A stretch of DNA of 34,344 nt, taken from JAAYJM01 sp964498585 (lineage in GTDB: Bacteria; Bacteroidota; Ignavibacteria; Kapaibacteriales; UBA2268). Below are positions 9,897-17,415 of this stretch, piece after piece (position 1 is the stretch's first letter; each line of letters opens with the position of its first letter). The notes under the pieces are model-generated. The model was given only the letters and a program-made list of their open reading frames with translations, was not told the origin of the DNA and did no database searches. The translations under genes and the position numbers were made by a program. Location: positions 1 to 34,344 of the forward strand of contig CAZCHH010000039.1 of assembly GCA_964498585.1 (NCBI GenBank), written 5' to 3'.

Positions 9897-10697
9897 ATGA
9901 TAGACAATAAATACAATGCAACTGTAGTCGGTAAGATATTAATCACACCTGATTTAATGATACTGCGGATAAAAGCTGACGAGCCAAGGAGCAATTTTAA
10001 AGCCGGACAATATACTTCGATTGGACTTTTTGGGAAAGAAATGCGCTCTCCTAATTCTGTTGTTCCAGTTGAAGATTCAAATCCAGATGAACTTATTATA
10101 CGTCCGTATTCCATTGCTTCTGCAAACCAAGATACACAGCATTTTGAATTTTACATTAGTCAGGTAAAATCTGGTCAGCTTACTCCACGCCTTTTTAGCT
10201 TAAAACAGGGAAGCAGGATTTGGCTCGATAATAATATACTTGGTATATTTACTTTGAACAATACTCCAGAAAATTGCAATATTGTTATGGTTGCAACTGG
10301 CACTGGCCTTGCTCCATACATAAGTTTTTTACGATCTCATTTAAAAGAACATATAAATATTAAACTGGCAATAATCCACGGTGCTGCTTATGTATGGGAT
10401 TTAGGTTACTTTTCTGAATTAAGTTTAATCAAAACTATGTTTAGTAATTTCTTTTATTTTCCTACTCTTTTAAAACCCGAAGAAGATTGGAAAGGTCTGA
10501 AAGGATATATTGAAAATCATTTAAATTCCAATCTTCTTCAAAGCGAAGCTGGTATTGAGATTGTTCCAGAAAAAACTCATTTCTATTTATGCGGTAATCC
10601 AAATATGGTAAAATGTGTAAGCAATTTCCTTTATAATAGAAATTATACTCGACATACAAAAGAACATCCGGGAGCATTGCATATTGAAGAATACTAA
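9897..10697 (+). CDS. fpr: Ferredoxin/flavodoxin--NADP+ reductase-like flavoprotein
   Basis: This 266-residue soluble reductase is close in size to bacterial Fpr. The FAD-binding motif is RPYSIAS (69-75) and the nicotinamide/phosphate-binding loop is GTGLAPY (135-141), followed by 'FYLCGNPNMV' near 230, all in the order expected of the FNR superfamily. The C-terminus ends '...HIEEY', typical of the bacterial subclass with an extended aromatic-containing tail. It would shuttle electrons between NADP(H) and a ferredoxin or flavodoxin. It is divergent from lgt and 66 bases ahead of a membrane protein of unrelated type. The symbol follows the family and not a demonstrated function. Confidence 0.85.
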   Translation: MIDNKYNATVVGKILITPDLMILRIKADEPRSNFKAGQYTSIGLFGKEMRSPNSVVPVEDSNPDELIIRPYSIASANQDTQHFEFYISQVKSGQLTPRLFSLKQGSRIWLDNNILGIFTLNNTPENCNIVMVATGTGLAPYISFLRSHLKEHINIKLAIIHGAAYVWDLGYFSELSLIKTMFSNFFYFPTLLKPEEDWKGLKGYIENHLNSNLLQSEAGIEIVPEKTHFYLCGNPNMVKCVSNFLYNRNYTRHTKEHPGALHIEEY

Positions 10698-10763
10698 ACA
10701 AGTGCTAATACAAATAAATAATGTATGATTGCACTGTTCTTCTGAATAATTGGATGCTAAAGA

Positions 10764-12320
10764 ATGAAAATTAATAAAAATATAATTAATCCTATAACGA
10801 TTGCTGTTTCTTTTTTACTTTTGAGTGTGATTGCAGAACTGATTTCAATATTAATTTTAAATAACGGGATTTTAGTCTATACTCTTGATGATGCTTATAT
10901 CCATTTATCATTAGCAGAAAATATTTTAAATGGTCATTATGGAATAAATTTAAATGAGTTTTCATCGCCTTCATCAAGTATTTTATGGCCCTTTCTAATT
11001 GCACCATTTTCATTTTTAGAAATTTTCCCATTTTTAATCAATCTTATTGCAGCAGTTTTTAATGTTGTTGTTTTTTCTAAAATTTTGAATATTTCCTTAA
11101 ATATTACAAATGAACAAATAAAAAAAATAATTGTAACTTCAACACTAATTGTATTAATTCTTGCAACAAATCTTGTAGGGCTGATTTTTTGTGGAATGGA
11201 ACATTCTTTGCAAGTCCTTTTGGTTACTCTAATTGCTTATGGCTTAATTTTAGAAATAGAAAAGAATAAAGTAGAAAATTGGTTAATATTTGTTATTATT
11301 ATATCTCCATTAATTCGTTATGAAAACCTTGCAATTTCTTTATCAGCTTTAACTTATCTGTTTCTTAGAAAGAATTTTAAGAAATCAATATTTTCATTTT
11401 TTTTAATTGTATTCTTTACAGGAATTTTTTCTGTTTTTCTTATAAGTTTATGCCTTGATTCACTCCCAAATTCAGTTTTTGCTAAATCGGAAATAGTAAG
11501 TAGCAGCGGAAAACTATCTTTTATCCTTAACAATTTGCATAATTCACTGGCTAAGCGCCAGGGAGTATTTCTCACTGTTGGTATTCTGTTTTTGATTTCG
11601 TTTTCTCTTTTTATAAAAGAAACAAATAAAAAACAATTCGCAATCACTTCATCTATTGCAATTTTTCTGCATTTACTTTTTGGAAATTATGGCTGGTACA
11701 ATCGATATGAAATATATGTCTGGACTTTCCTGATTTTAATAATCATTTACTTTTTATCTCCTTATGCTGTGCATCTTATTGAAAAAGAAAGAGCTAATAT
11801 AAAGAAGATTATTTTTATTCTGATTTGTTTCCTATGTATTACTTCAATTAGATATGTAATTGATTTATTTACTATTCCTCTTGCTTCAAATAATATTTAT
11901 GAGCAGCATTATCAAATGCATAGATTTGCTGTGGACTTTTATAAAAAACCTATTGCTGTAAATGATATTGGTTATGTTTCCTACAAAAATGATAATTTCG
12001 TTTTAGATTTAGCTGGTTTATCTTCAAAAGAAGCATTAAATTACTGGAAAAATGGAGGGAATATTGAATTGTTAAGCAGTTTAGTAAAGAAAAGAAATAT
12101 TGAATTGATTATGATTTATAAAGACTTGTTGATAAATATTCCTAATGAATGGCTCGAAGTAGGAGATTTAAAATTAGAGAAAAAAAGAATTACTCCAGCA
12201 GGAAGCAATGTTACTTTTTTCGCAACTAATCAAATTGCTTACCAAGAAATTAAACGAAAATTAGAGTTATTCAAAAAAACACTCCCAAGTTCTGTGAATT
12301 TTACTTTTAAAGATAATTAA
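10764..12320 (+). CDS. GT-C fold (GT39/ArnT-like) polytopic membrane glycosyltransferase candidate
   Basis: This 518-residue protein has roughly ten hydrophobic helices over residues 10-360 and a soluble C-terminal part (about 370-518). The first loop carries an acidic pair in 'YTLDDAYIHLSLAENI' (Asp42-Asp43), followed by 'FSSPSSSILWP'. This arrangement is typical of GT-C transferases that use lipid-linked sugars, and of the many uncharacterised bacterial relatives annotated as mannosyltransferase-like. Sugar donor and acceptor cannot be read from the sequence. There is no glycan gene cluster around it. Confidence is good for the fold class and low for the precise role. Confidence 0.65.
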   Translation: MKINKNIINPITIAVSFLLLSVIAELISILILNNGILVYTLDDAYIHLSLAENILNGHYGINLNEFSSPSSSILWPFLIAPFSFLEIFPFLINLIAAVFNVVVFSKILNISLNITNEQIKKIIVTSTLIVLILATNLVGLIFCGMEHSLQVLLVTLIAYGLILEIEKNKVENWLIFVIIISPLIRYENLAISLSALTYLFLRKNFKKSIFSFFLIVFFTGIFSVFLISLCLDSLPNSVFAKSEIVSSSGKLSFILNNLHNSLAKRQGVFLTVGILFLISFSLFIKETNKKQFAITSSIAIFLHLLFGNYGWYNRYEIYVWTFLILIIIYFLSPYAVHLIEKERANIKKIIFILICFLCITSIRYVIDLFTIPLASNNIYEQHYQMHRFAVDFYKKPIAVNDIGYVSYKNDNFVLDLAGLSSKEALNYWKNGGNIELLSSLVKKRNIELIMIYKDLLINIPNEWLEVGDLKLEKKRITPAGSNVTFFATNQIAYQEIKRKLELFKKTLPSSVNFTFKDN

Positions 12321-12443
12321 ACTAAATAGTTGATATAAAAGCAAATATAATATGTCAATGGCAACAAAGTAAGAAATTTCAAATGTAGAATTAAAAAGGA
12401 TTTCTGAGATTTCTCGTTTCGCTTACCAATTACATCTTTTCTT

Positions 12444-12530
12444 ATCATTCTGTCGTATACCATAATCCATCTTTGGAACGAAAGTGAGCTTGCTCACGAA
12501 ACATTTGGTCAAGCTCAAATGCATCAGTGA
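12444..12530. repeat. Family A element, incomplete copy
   Basis: The left end (ATCATTCTGTCGTATACCAT) and both internal segments (AGTGAGCTTGCTCAC and ATTTGGTCAAGCTCAAAT) follow the order seen in the full copies at 2857 and 26398. The right terminal repeat is missing, so this looks like a decayed copy. Confidence 0.6.
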
Positions 12531-12546
12531 AATTAAAAATAAAAAC

Positions 12547-12580
12547 GAAAAGCCGATGATTTAGATAACATCGGCTTTTC
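12547..12580 (-). terminator. Strong stem-loop terminator after tRNA-Lys
   Basis: A perfect 12-bp stem, GAAAAGCCGATG (12547-12558) with CATCGGCTTTTC (12569-12580), encloses a 10-base loop. On the minus strand it lies just after the tRNA 3' end and is followed by a short T run (GTTTTT). Flanking A and T tracts could make it work in both directions. Confidence 0.8.
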
Positions 12581-12582
12581 TT

Positions 12583-12658
12583 TGGTACTTCCTACAGGAT
12601 TCGAACCTGTGGCCCACTGATTAAGAGTCAGTTGCTCTACCAACTGAGCTAAGGAAGC
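12583..12658 (-). tRNA. tRNA-Lys (anticodon CUU)
   Basis: The full 76-base cloverleaf can be folded by eye. The acceptor stem is GCTTCCT/AGGAAGT with a G-U at the first pair; the D stem is GCTC/GAGC; the anticodon stem is ACTGA/TCAGT with loop CTCTTAA, giving anticodon CTT. The T arm is ACAGG-TTCGAAT-CCTGT. Discriminator A is followed by an encoded CCA. It stands alone between a membrane protein gene and the ClpB-like gene. Confidence 0.97.
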
Positions 12659-12800
12659 ATTTTACAAAATTACGAAATTTTTTCTTTTCAGCAAAAATAT
12701 TCTATTCAGAATAAAAATCTATATTACGAAATTTTTACACTCCAATTAAAAACTACTCCAAAATGTTTTATATTCATAATTTTTTTTAAAAGAGTTCATT

Positions 12801-14132
12801 TTAATTTTCTTTATTAAAAATGAATTCATCTCTCGGAGAAGTATCAACTGTAATGCTGTCTCCGGATATATATTCACCACTAAGTAATTTTAAAGCTAAT
12901 GGATTGGATATATGATTTTGAATAGCTCGTTTAAGTGGTCTTGCTCCGTACTGTTCATCGAAACCGAGCGAGGCAATCAAATCCAAAGCGCGTTCAGTTA
13001 TTTTGAGTTGAATTCCATTTTCTTTTGTTCTGTTTTTCAATATAGAAAGCTGCAAACGGGCAATCTGATTGATTTCTTTCTTTGTTAGCGGTTTAAATAA
13101 TACAATATCATCAACACGATTTAAAAACTCAGGTCGCATTTTTAACTTAAGTAAATCTATAATTTGATTTTTTACATTTTCAAAAATGAGTGCTTTCTTT
13201 ACCTCATCAATATTAATTAATTCTCGTTGGATAATATCGGTTCCGAGATTTGAAGTCATAATTATAATTGTGTTTTTAAAATTGACTGTTCTGCCTTTTC
13301 CGTCAGTTAACCTTCCATCGTCAAGGACTTGCAGCAAAATATTGAATACTTCGTGATGAGCTTTCTCAATTTCGTCAAGGAGAACAACGGCATAAGGTTT
13401 TCTACGAATTGCTTCAGTGAGCTGTCCTCCTTCTTCATAGCCGACATATCCGGGAGGCGCTCCTATTAAGCGTGAAACGGAATACTTTTCCATATACTCG
13501 CTCATATCAATTCTCACCAAAGCATTTTCATTGTTGAAAAGAAATTCAGCAAGTGCCTTTGCCATCTCAGTTTTTCCAACGCCAGTTGAGCCGAGAAAGA
13601 TGAATGAGCCGATAGGACGATTAGCGTCTTGCAAACCAGAGCGCGAGCGGCGTATTGAATTTGCTATGGACGACACAGCTTCTTCCTGATTAATCAACCG
13701 CTGGTGAATCCAATCTTCCATCTTAATTAGTTTGCTACGCTCTGTTTCCAACATCCTTTGAACGGGAATACCCGTCCATTTTGCTACTATTTCTGCTATA
13801 TCTTCAATGTCCACTTCTTCTTTTAGCAATTTGCCTGATTTTTGAATAATTTGTAGTTGGCCGTTTGCTTCGTTTAATTTTTTTTCTAATTCTAAAATTG
13901 TAGAATAGCGGATTTCAGCAACTTTTTCTAAATTACCCTGCCTTTCGTATTCATCTGCCTGAATCCTTGCTTGTTCTATTTCTTCTTTGTATGAACGAAT
14001 TTTTTTTATATAATTTTTTTCAATTTCCCATCTTTGTCGGATTTCATCTCGTTGCTTTTTTAAAATTTCCAATTCTTTTTCAATTTCAGCAAGTCGAAAT
14101 TTTGAACTGTTAATTATTTTTTCATCATTCAT
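12801..14132 (-). CDS. ClpB-like protein lacking the N-domain and first AAA+ module
   Basis: This 443-residue protein aligns with the C-terminal half of ClpB/Hsp104-type disaggregases. It begins inside the coiled-coil middle domain (about 10-100), then the linker 'VAKWTGIPVQRM' (116-127), then a complete class-2 AAA+ module. Walker A is GSTGVGKT (181-188, Ser where ClpB usually has Pro), the pore loop is GYVGYEEGG (228-236), Walker B is VVLLDE (249-254), and sensor-1 'TSNLG', the arginine finger region 'RPEFLNR' and sensor-2 'GARPLKR' are present. Full ClpB is about 860 residues. The 126 bases upstream, up to the divergent sucD, contain no trace of the missing half. The frame is intact, so it could be a functional short paralogue or the stable remnant of a rearrangement. 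I therefore give no gene symbol. Confidence 0.85.
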   Translation of the reverse strand: MNDEKIINSSKFRLAEIEKELEILKKQRDEIRQRWEIEKNYIKKIRSYKEEIEQARIQADEYERQGNLEKVAEIRYSTILELEKKLNEANGQLQIIQKSGKLLKEEVDIEDIAEIVAKWTGIPVQRMLETERSKLIKMEDWIHQRLINQEEAVSSIANSIRRSRSGLQDANRPIGSFIFLGSTGVGKTEMAKALAEFLFNNENALVRIDMSEYMEKYSVSRLIGAPPGYVGYEEGGQLTEAIRRKPYAVVLLDEIEKAHHEVFNILLQVLDDGRLTDGKGRTVNFKNTIIIMTSNLGTDIIQRELINIDEVKKALIFENVKNQIIDLLKLKMRPEFLNRVDDIVLFKPLTKKEINQIARLQLSILKNRTKENGIQLKITERALDLIASLGFDEQYGARPLKRAIQNHISNPLALKLLSGEYISGDSITVDTSPRDEFIFNKEN

Positions 14133-14258
14133 ATTTAACCTTTTTTTTAAATTATTTAAAAAAAATTGACAATAAATTATTAAATTGCAATTATAATAAT
14201 TTTTTAGATTATAAAGAATAAAATAATAATTTATTGTTAAATAAATGATGGTTGTTAA

Positions 14259-15170
14259 ATGAGTATTCTAATAAATAAAGATACAAGAGTAATAGTTCAA
14301 GGAATAACAGGAGCAGAAGGCACATTCCACACTTATGAAATGCTTAAGTACGGAACAAAAATTGTTGGTGGAGTAACTCCCGGCAAAGGCGGTCAAAAGT
14401 ATTCTGGCAAAGAAGATTTGAAATTCAAAAAAGAAGTCCCAATTTTCAATACAGTTCAAGAAGCTGTTGCTGCGGTTAAACCAACGGCAACAGTGATTTT
14501 TGTTCCACCGGCACTTGCTGCTGATGCTATGCTTGAAGCAATAGAAGCTGATATTAAAGTAATTGTTACTATAACAGAAGGCATTCCTGCAAACGATATG
14601 ACCCGTGTTTATGATGCTTTAAAGTGTTCTGATAGCAGAATGATTGGTCCTAACTGCCCTGGTATTATAACTCCGGGCGAGTGTAAAATTGGTATAATGC
14701 CCGGCTTTATTCATAAACACGGTAGAGTTGGAGTGATTTCCCGTAGTGGCACTTTAACTTATGAAGCCGTGAAACAGCTTACCGATCTCGGTATTGGTCA
14801 ATCAACCTGCATTGGAATTGGTGGCGACCCGATTATAGGCACTCAATTCATTGATGCTGTTGAGCTATTTAACGAAGACAAAGACACAGACGCAATTTTG
14901 ATGATTGGCGAAATCGGTGGTAATGCCGAAGAAACAGCAGCCGAGTTCATTAAAAAGAATGTGGAAAAACCTGTGATTAGCTTCATTGCCGGGAAAACAG
15001 CACCTCCGGGAAGACGTATGGGACATGCAGGTGCTATTATCTCCGGCGGTAAGGGAACTGCTGAAGACAAAATTGCAACACTAAAAAAAGCTGGTATTTC
15101 AGTCGTAGAATCCCCTGCAGAAATTGGGAAAAAAGTCCGACAGGTTTTAAAAAGAAAGAAGTTAATTTAA
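14259..15170 (+). CDS. sucD: Succinate--CoA ligase (ADP-forming), alpha subunit
   Basis: This 303-residue subunit has the N-terminal CoA-binding Rossmann motif 'GITGAEGTFHTYEM', the ligase region 'GPNCPGIITPGECKIGIMPG', and the phosphohistidine loop 'GHAGAIISGGKGTA' with the active His at 256. In the TCA cycle it interconverts succinyl-CoA and succinate with nucleotide synthesis, working with a beta subunit (sucC) that is not in the window. The ndk gene begins two bases after its stop, so the two are cotranscribed. It is divergent from the ClpB-like gene. Confidence 0.96.
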   Translation: MSILINKDTRVIVQGITGAEGTFHTYEMLKYGTKIVGGVTPGKGGQKYSGKEDLKFKKEVPIFNTVQEAVAAVKPTATVIFVPPALAADAMLEAIEADIKVIVTITEGIPANDMTRVYDALKCSDSRMIGPNCPGIITPGECKIGIMPGFIHKHGRVGVISRSGTLTYEAVKQLTDLGIGQSTCIGIGGDPIIGTQFIDAVELFNEDKDTDAILMIGEIGGNAEETAAEFIKKNVEKPVISFIAGKTAPPGRRMGHAGAIISGGKGTAEDKIATLKKAGISVVESPAEIGKKVRQVLKRKKLI

Positions 15171-15172
15171 AT

Positions 15173-15601
15173 ATGGAAAGAACATTAGCAATAATTAAAC
15201 CAGACGCGTTTAGAAAAAAATTTTCTGGTAATATTATCGCTGCTATTGAAAATACGGGTTTCAAAATTTTAGCAATGAAACTAACTAAAATTTCAAAAGA
15301 ACAAGCAGGCGAGTTTTATTTAGTTCATAAAGAACGTCCTTTTTACGCTGATTTAACTGAATTTATGTGTAGCGGGAAAATTATTCCGATTGCTTTAGAA
15401 AAGGAAAATGCCATTGCCGATTTTAGAGCATTAATCGGTAATACTGACCCTGCTCTTGCTGATGATGGGACTTTACGCAAACTTTATGGAGAATCAAAAG
15501 CAATAAACGCCATTCACGGAAGCGATTCCATCGAAAACGGAGAAAAAGAAATTGCTTTCTTCTTTTCAACGAGTGAAATTGTGGAGAATCTTAATAATTG
15601 A
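15173..15601 (+). CDS. ndk: Nucleoside diphosphate kinase
   Basis: This 142-residue enzyme transfers the gamma phosphate between nucleoside di- and triphosphates through a phosphohistidine. The start 'ERTLAIIKPDA' and the active-site motif 'NAIHGSDS' with His115 are both present, and the length is normal. It lies two bases after sucD; the pairing makes sense because Ndk can equilibrate the ATP or GTP made by succinyl-CoA synthetase. Assignment is confident. Confidence 0.97.
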   Translation: MERTLAIIKPDAFRKKFSGNIIAAIENTGFKILAMKLTKISKEQAGEFYLVHKERPFYADLTEFMCSGKIIPIALEKENAIADFRALIGNTDPALADDGTLRKLYGESKAINAIHGSDSIENGEKEIAFFFSTSEIVENLNN

Positions 15602-15923
15602 CAATTTGTCTTGTCATTCCGAATCCCATGATAAAGCAGATGCTTTATTTAAATGGAGATGACATCAATTAACACAGTCATTCTGAACGAAGTGAAGAAT
15701 CCAGAAAAAATTCTTTAAATCACTATCCTCTGGATTCTTCGCTACGCTCAGAATGACCGACAAATGTAAAGATGTCATTGGTAACCCCATGATAAAGCAT
15801 TTGCTTTATTTGGCGATTTATGATAACAGTCGTGTACTTTCGTAAAGTTACTTAACTTTGCAAAAGTTATATCAGAAGAAAATTTTTTATATTATTTCAA
15901 TAATAATAAAAACAAAATCTTAA
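15602..15923. repeat. Intergenic region packed with repeat families B, C and D
   Basis: Two family B units (15613-15663 and one starting at 15774, drifting out near 15825) flank a family C inverted repeat (15677-15757). A short hairpin ACTTTCGTAAAGTT / AACTTTGCAAAAGT lies at 15836-15867. No gene is visible. The hairpins could end the sucD-ndk transcript. Confidence 0.65.
15677..15757. repeat. Family C inverted repeat, 28-base arms
   Basis: The arms start GTCATTCTGAACGAAGTGAA (15677-15704) and, reverse complemented, GTCATTCTGAGCGTAGCGAA (15730-15757). About 25 of 28 positions pair, around a 25-base A/T-rich loop. Related copies are at about 21640-21723, 32130-32210 and 34272-34344. Confidence 0.8.
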
Positions 15924-16463
15924 ATGTTAAAGAAGTTAGAACAAATTAGTTCGAAGGTTGAGATAAAAAATCTCTATTGGCAGTATAACATTGATGAATA
16001 TAAGCAACCAAATGGAAATACTGGAACTTATCATTATGTTGATTCTCGCGGTTCAACTATGATAATTCCGGAAATAAAACAAGATTTATACCTGTTAGTT
16101 CGTCAATACCGATACTTGAATCAGAAAATTAGCATTGAATTTCCCGGTGGGGGAGTTCGCGAGGGAGTTGATTTTCTGCAAAATGCAAAAAATGAATTAC
16201 TTGAAGAAACGGGTTATGATGCTAAACAAATTATCGAGATTGGTGAATTTAATCCATTTAACGGAGTTACAAACGAAATTTGTAAAGTTTTTTTAATGAA
16301 GGACTTAATTTTTTTAGGAGCTGTTCCAGATGACAGCGAGGAATTTGAATTTCTTAAATTATCAAAAATAGATATTATTTCACATATTAAAAAGAGGGAG
16401 ATATGGGACGGAATGACGCTCGCAGCGTGGTCACTTTTTGTTCATTCAGAGTATTTTTTATAA
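15924..16463 (+). CDS. Nudix hydrolase, ADP-ribose pyrophosphatase-like
   Basis: This 179-residue protein has the Nudix fold order: beta strands with 'LYLLVRQYRY' (55-64), then 'IEFPGGGV' and the Nudix helix 'NELLEETGY' (90-98). The metal-coordinating ExxEE (Glu91, Glu94, Glu95) is intact. Two consensus positions of the 23-residue box differ: the first Glu is Val82 and the Arg before the catalytic Glu is Asn90. 'RQYRY' upstream and 'EFPGG' resemble ADP-ribose/nucleoside-diphosphate-sugar pyrophosphatases. The substrate cannot be decided. The exported protein gene starts inside its last 61 bases. Confidence 0.75.
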   Translation: MLKKLEQISSKVEIKNLYWQYNIDEYKQPNGNTGTYHYVDSRGSTMIIPEIKQDLYLLVRQYRYLNQKISIEFPGGGVREGVDFLQNAKNELLEETGYDAKQIIEIGEFNPFNGVTNEICKVFLMKDLIFLGAVPDDSEEFEFLKLSKIDIISHIKKREIWDGMTLAAWSLFVHSEYFL

Positions 16464-17398
16464 TTTGTATTATTGCATTAATCGGATTGAGCAGCTCCAT
16501 ATATGCTCAAATTGGCGATGATATTCCAAAATATAATATATCGTTAAGATATCCAATTAGTATTCTTCATAACTACAAATACGAAGAAACAACAGAAGTT
16601 CTCCGTACATTTAGCGATAGCTCAAGACGCAGCTACGAACGTAATGTTCAATACTTCTTTTCTCACAATAATAACCAAATGCGTGATGACGGCATTATTG
16701 TGCTTGATGTTTCAATAGATTCACTTATTTATTCTTTTAAGGAAAAGAAAAGCGAAATCTATTATCACTCACAGGGTGAAGATTTATCTGCATTTAATTT
16801 CCCGGATTTCAAAACTGTTTCTGTTCCTCTTTCCAAATCCTTCAAACTATATATCTCTCCTTATGGCGAGCCAATTAAAATTGAAGGTGAAAGATTATCT
16901 GAATTCAGAAATTACCTTAAAAAGGGAGCAGGACAAATCGATTCTTTGGAATTATTTTACTGGGAAGACGGGATTTCAGATGAGCGACTGATTTCAATCG
17001 TTTTTCCTAATAAAATATCATTACCATCAAGCGTAATTGCTAAAGATAGCTCCTGGAATTCCTTATATAAAATGCAAGCAGATTATAAAAACTTATATGA
17101 TAGCTGTAGTGTTAAGTTTTTAGGTTTCGTTGACGGGAATTATAATATTACGACAGAAGCTAATAATTTTATTTTTAATAAAAGTTATTGTTATTTCCCA
17201 TTGCTGAGCAAATTAGCAAAAATTGATTCTGTGAAAGGAACCAGTGAATATAACATTAATATAACTCCAAGAGGAACAATAAAGAACGCTTCTTCAGATT
17301 ACGACATTATCATATTTGGCACTCATATTCGCGATTTCTTTTACGACATAATAAAATCAAAATCAAGTTGGGAACTTCTCGGTCAATATAAGTTTTAG
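16403..17398 (+). CDS. Exported protein of unknown function
   Basis: I do not recognise a family. The 331-residue frame has a short charged start (MGRNDARS), a hydrophobic core 'VFFIICIIALIGLSSS' and a likely signal peptidase site after 'SIYAQ', so the mature protein begins near residue 37. The ATG at 16403 is preceded by AGAGGGAGAT, a good ribosome binding site, although this lies inside the Nudix gene in another frame; a GTG at 16427 is an alternative start. The mature part is rich in aromatic and Ser/Asp residues and predicted beta strands by eye. It sits between the Nudix gene and the GAF/GGDEF protein, 17 bases before the latter, suggesting one transcript. Confidence 0.7.
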   Translation: MGRNDARSVVTFCSFRVFFIICIIALIGLSSSIYAQIGDDIPKYNISLRYPISILHNYKYEETTEVLRTFSDSSRRSYERNVQYFFSHNNNQMRDDGIIVLDVSIDSLIYSFKEKKSEIYYHSQGEDLSAFNFPDFKTVSVPLSKSFKLYISPYGEPIKIEGERLSEFRNYLKKGAGQIDSLELFYWEDGISDERLISIVFPNKISLPSSVIAKDSSWNSLYKMQADYKNLYDSCSVKFLGFVDGNYNITTEANNFIFNKSYCYFPLLSKLAKIDSVKGTSEYNINITPRGTIKNASSDYDIIIFGTHIRDFFYDIIKSKSSWELLGQYKF

Positions 17399-17415
17399 AA
17401 AACAAAGATAAAGCA

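Noticed and set aside
14133..14258. Frameshifted N-terminal half of ClpB upstream of the short gene
   Set aside because: Only 126 A/T-rich bases separate it from sucD, and none of the frames resembles the first AAA+ module.
16403..16463. Frameshift joining the Nudix gene and the exported protein
   Set aside because: The Nudix protein has a normal length and the downstream protein has its own signal peptide and ribosome binding site, so two separate genes fit better.
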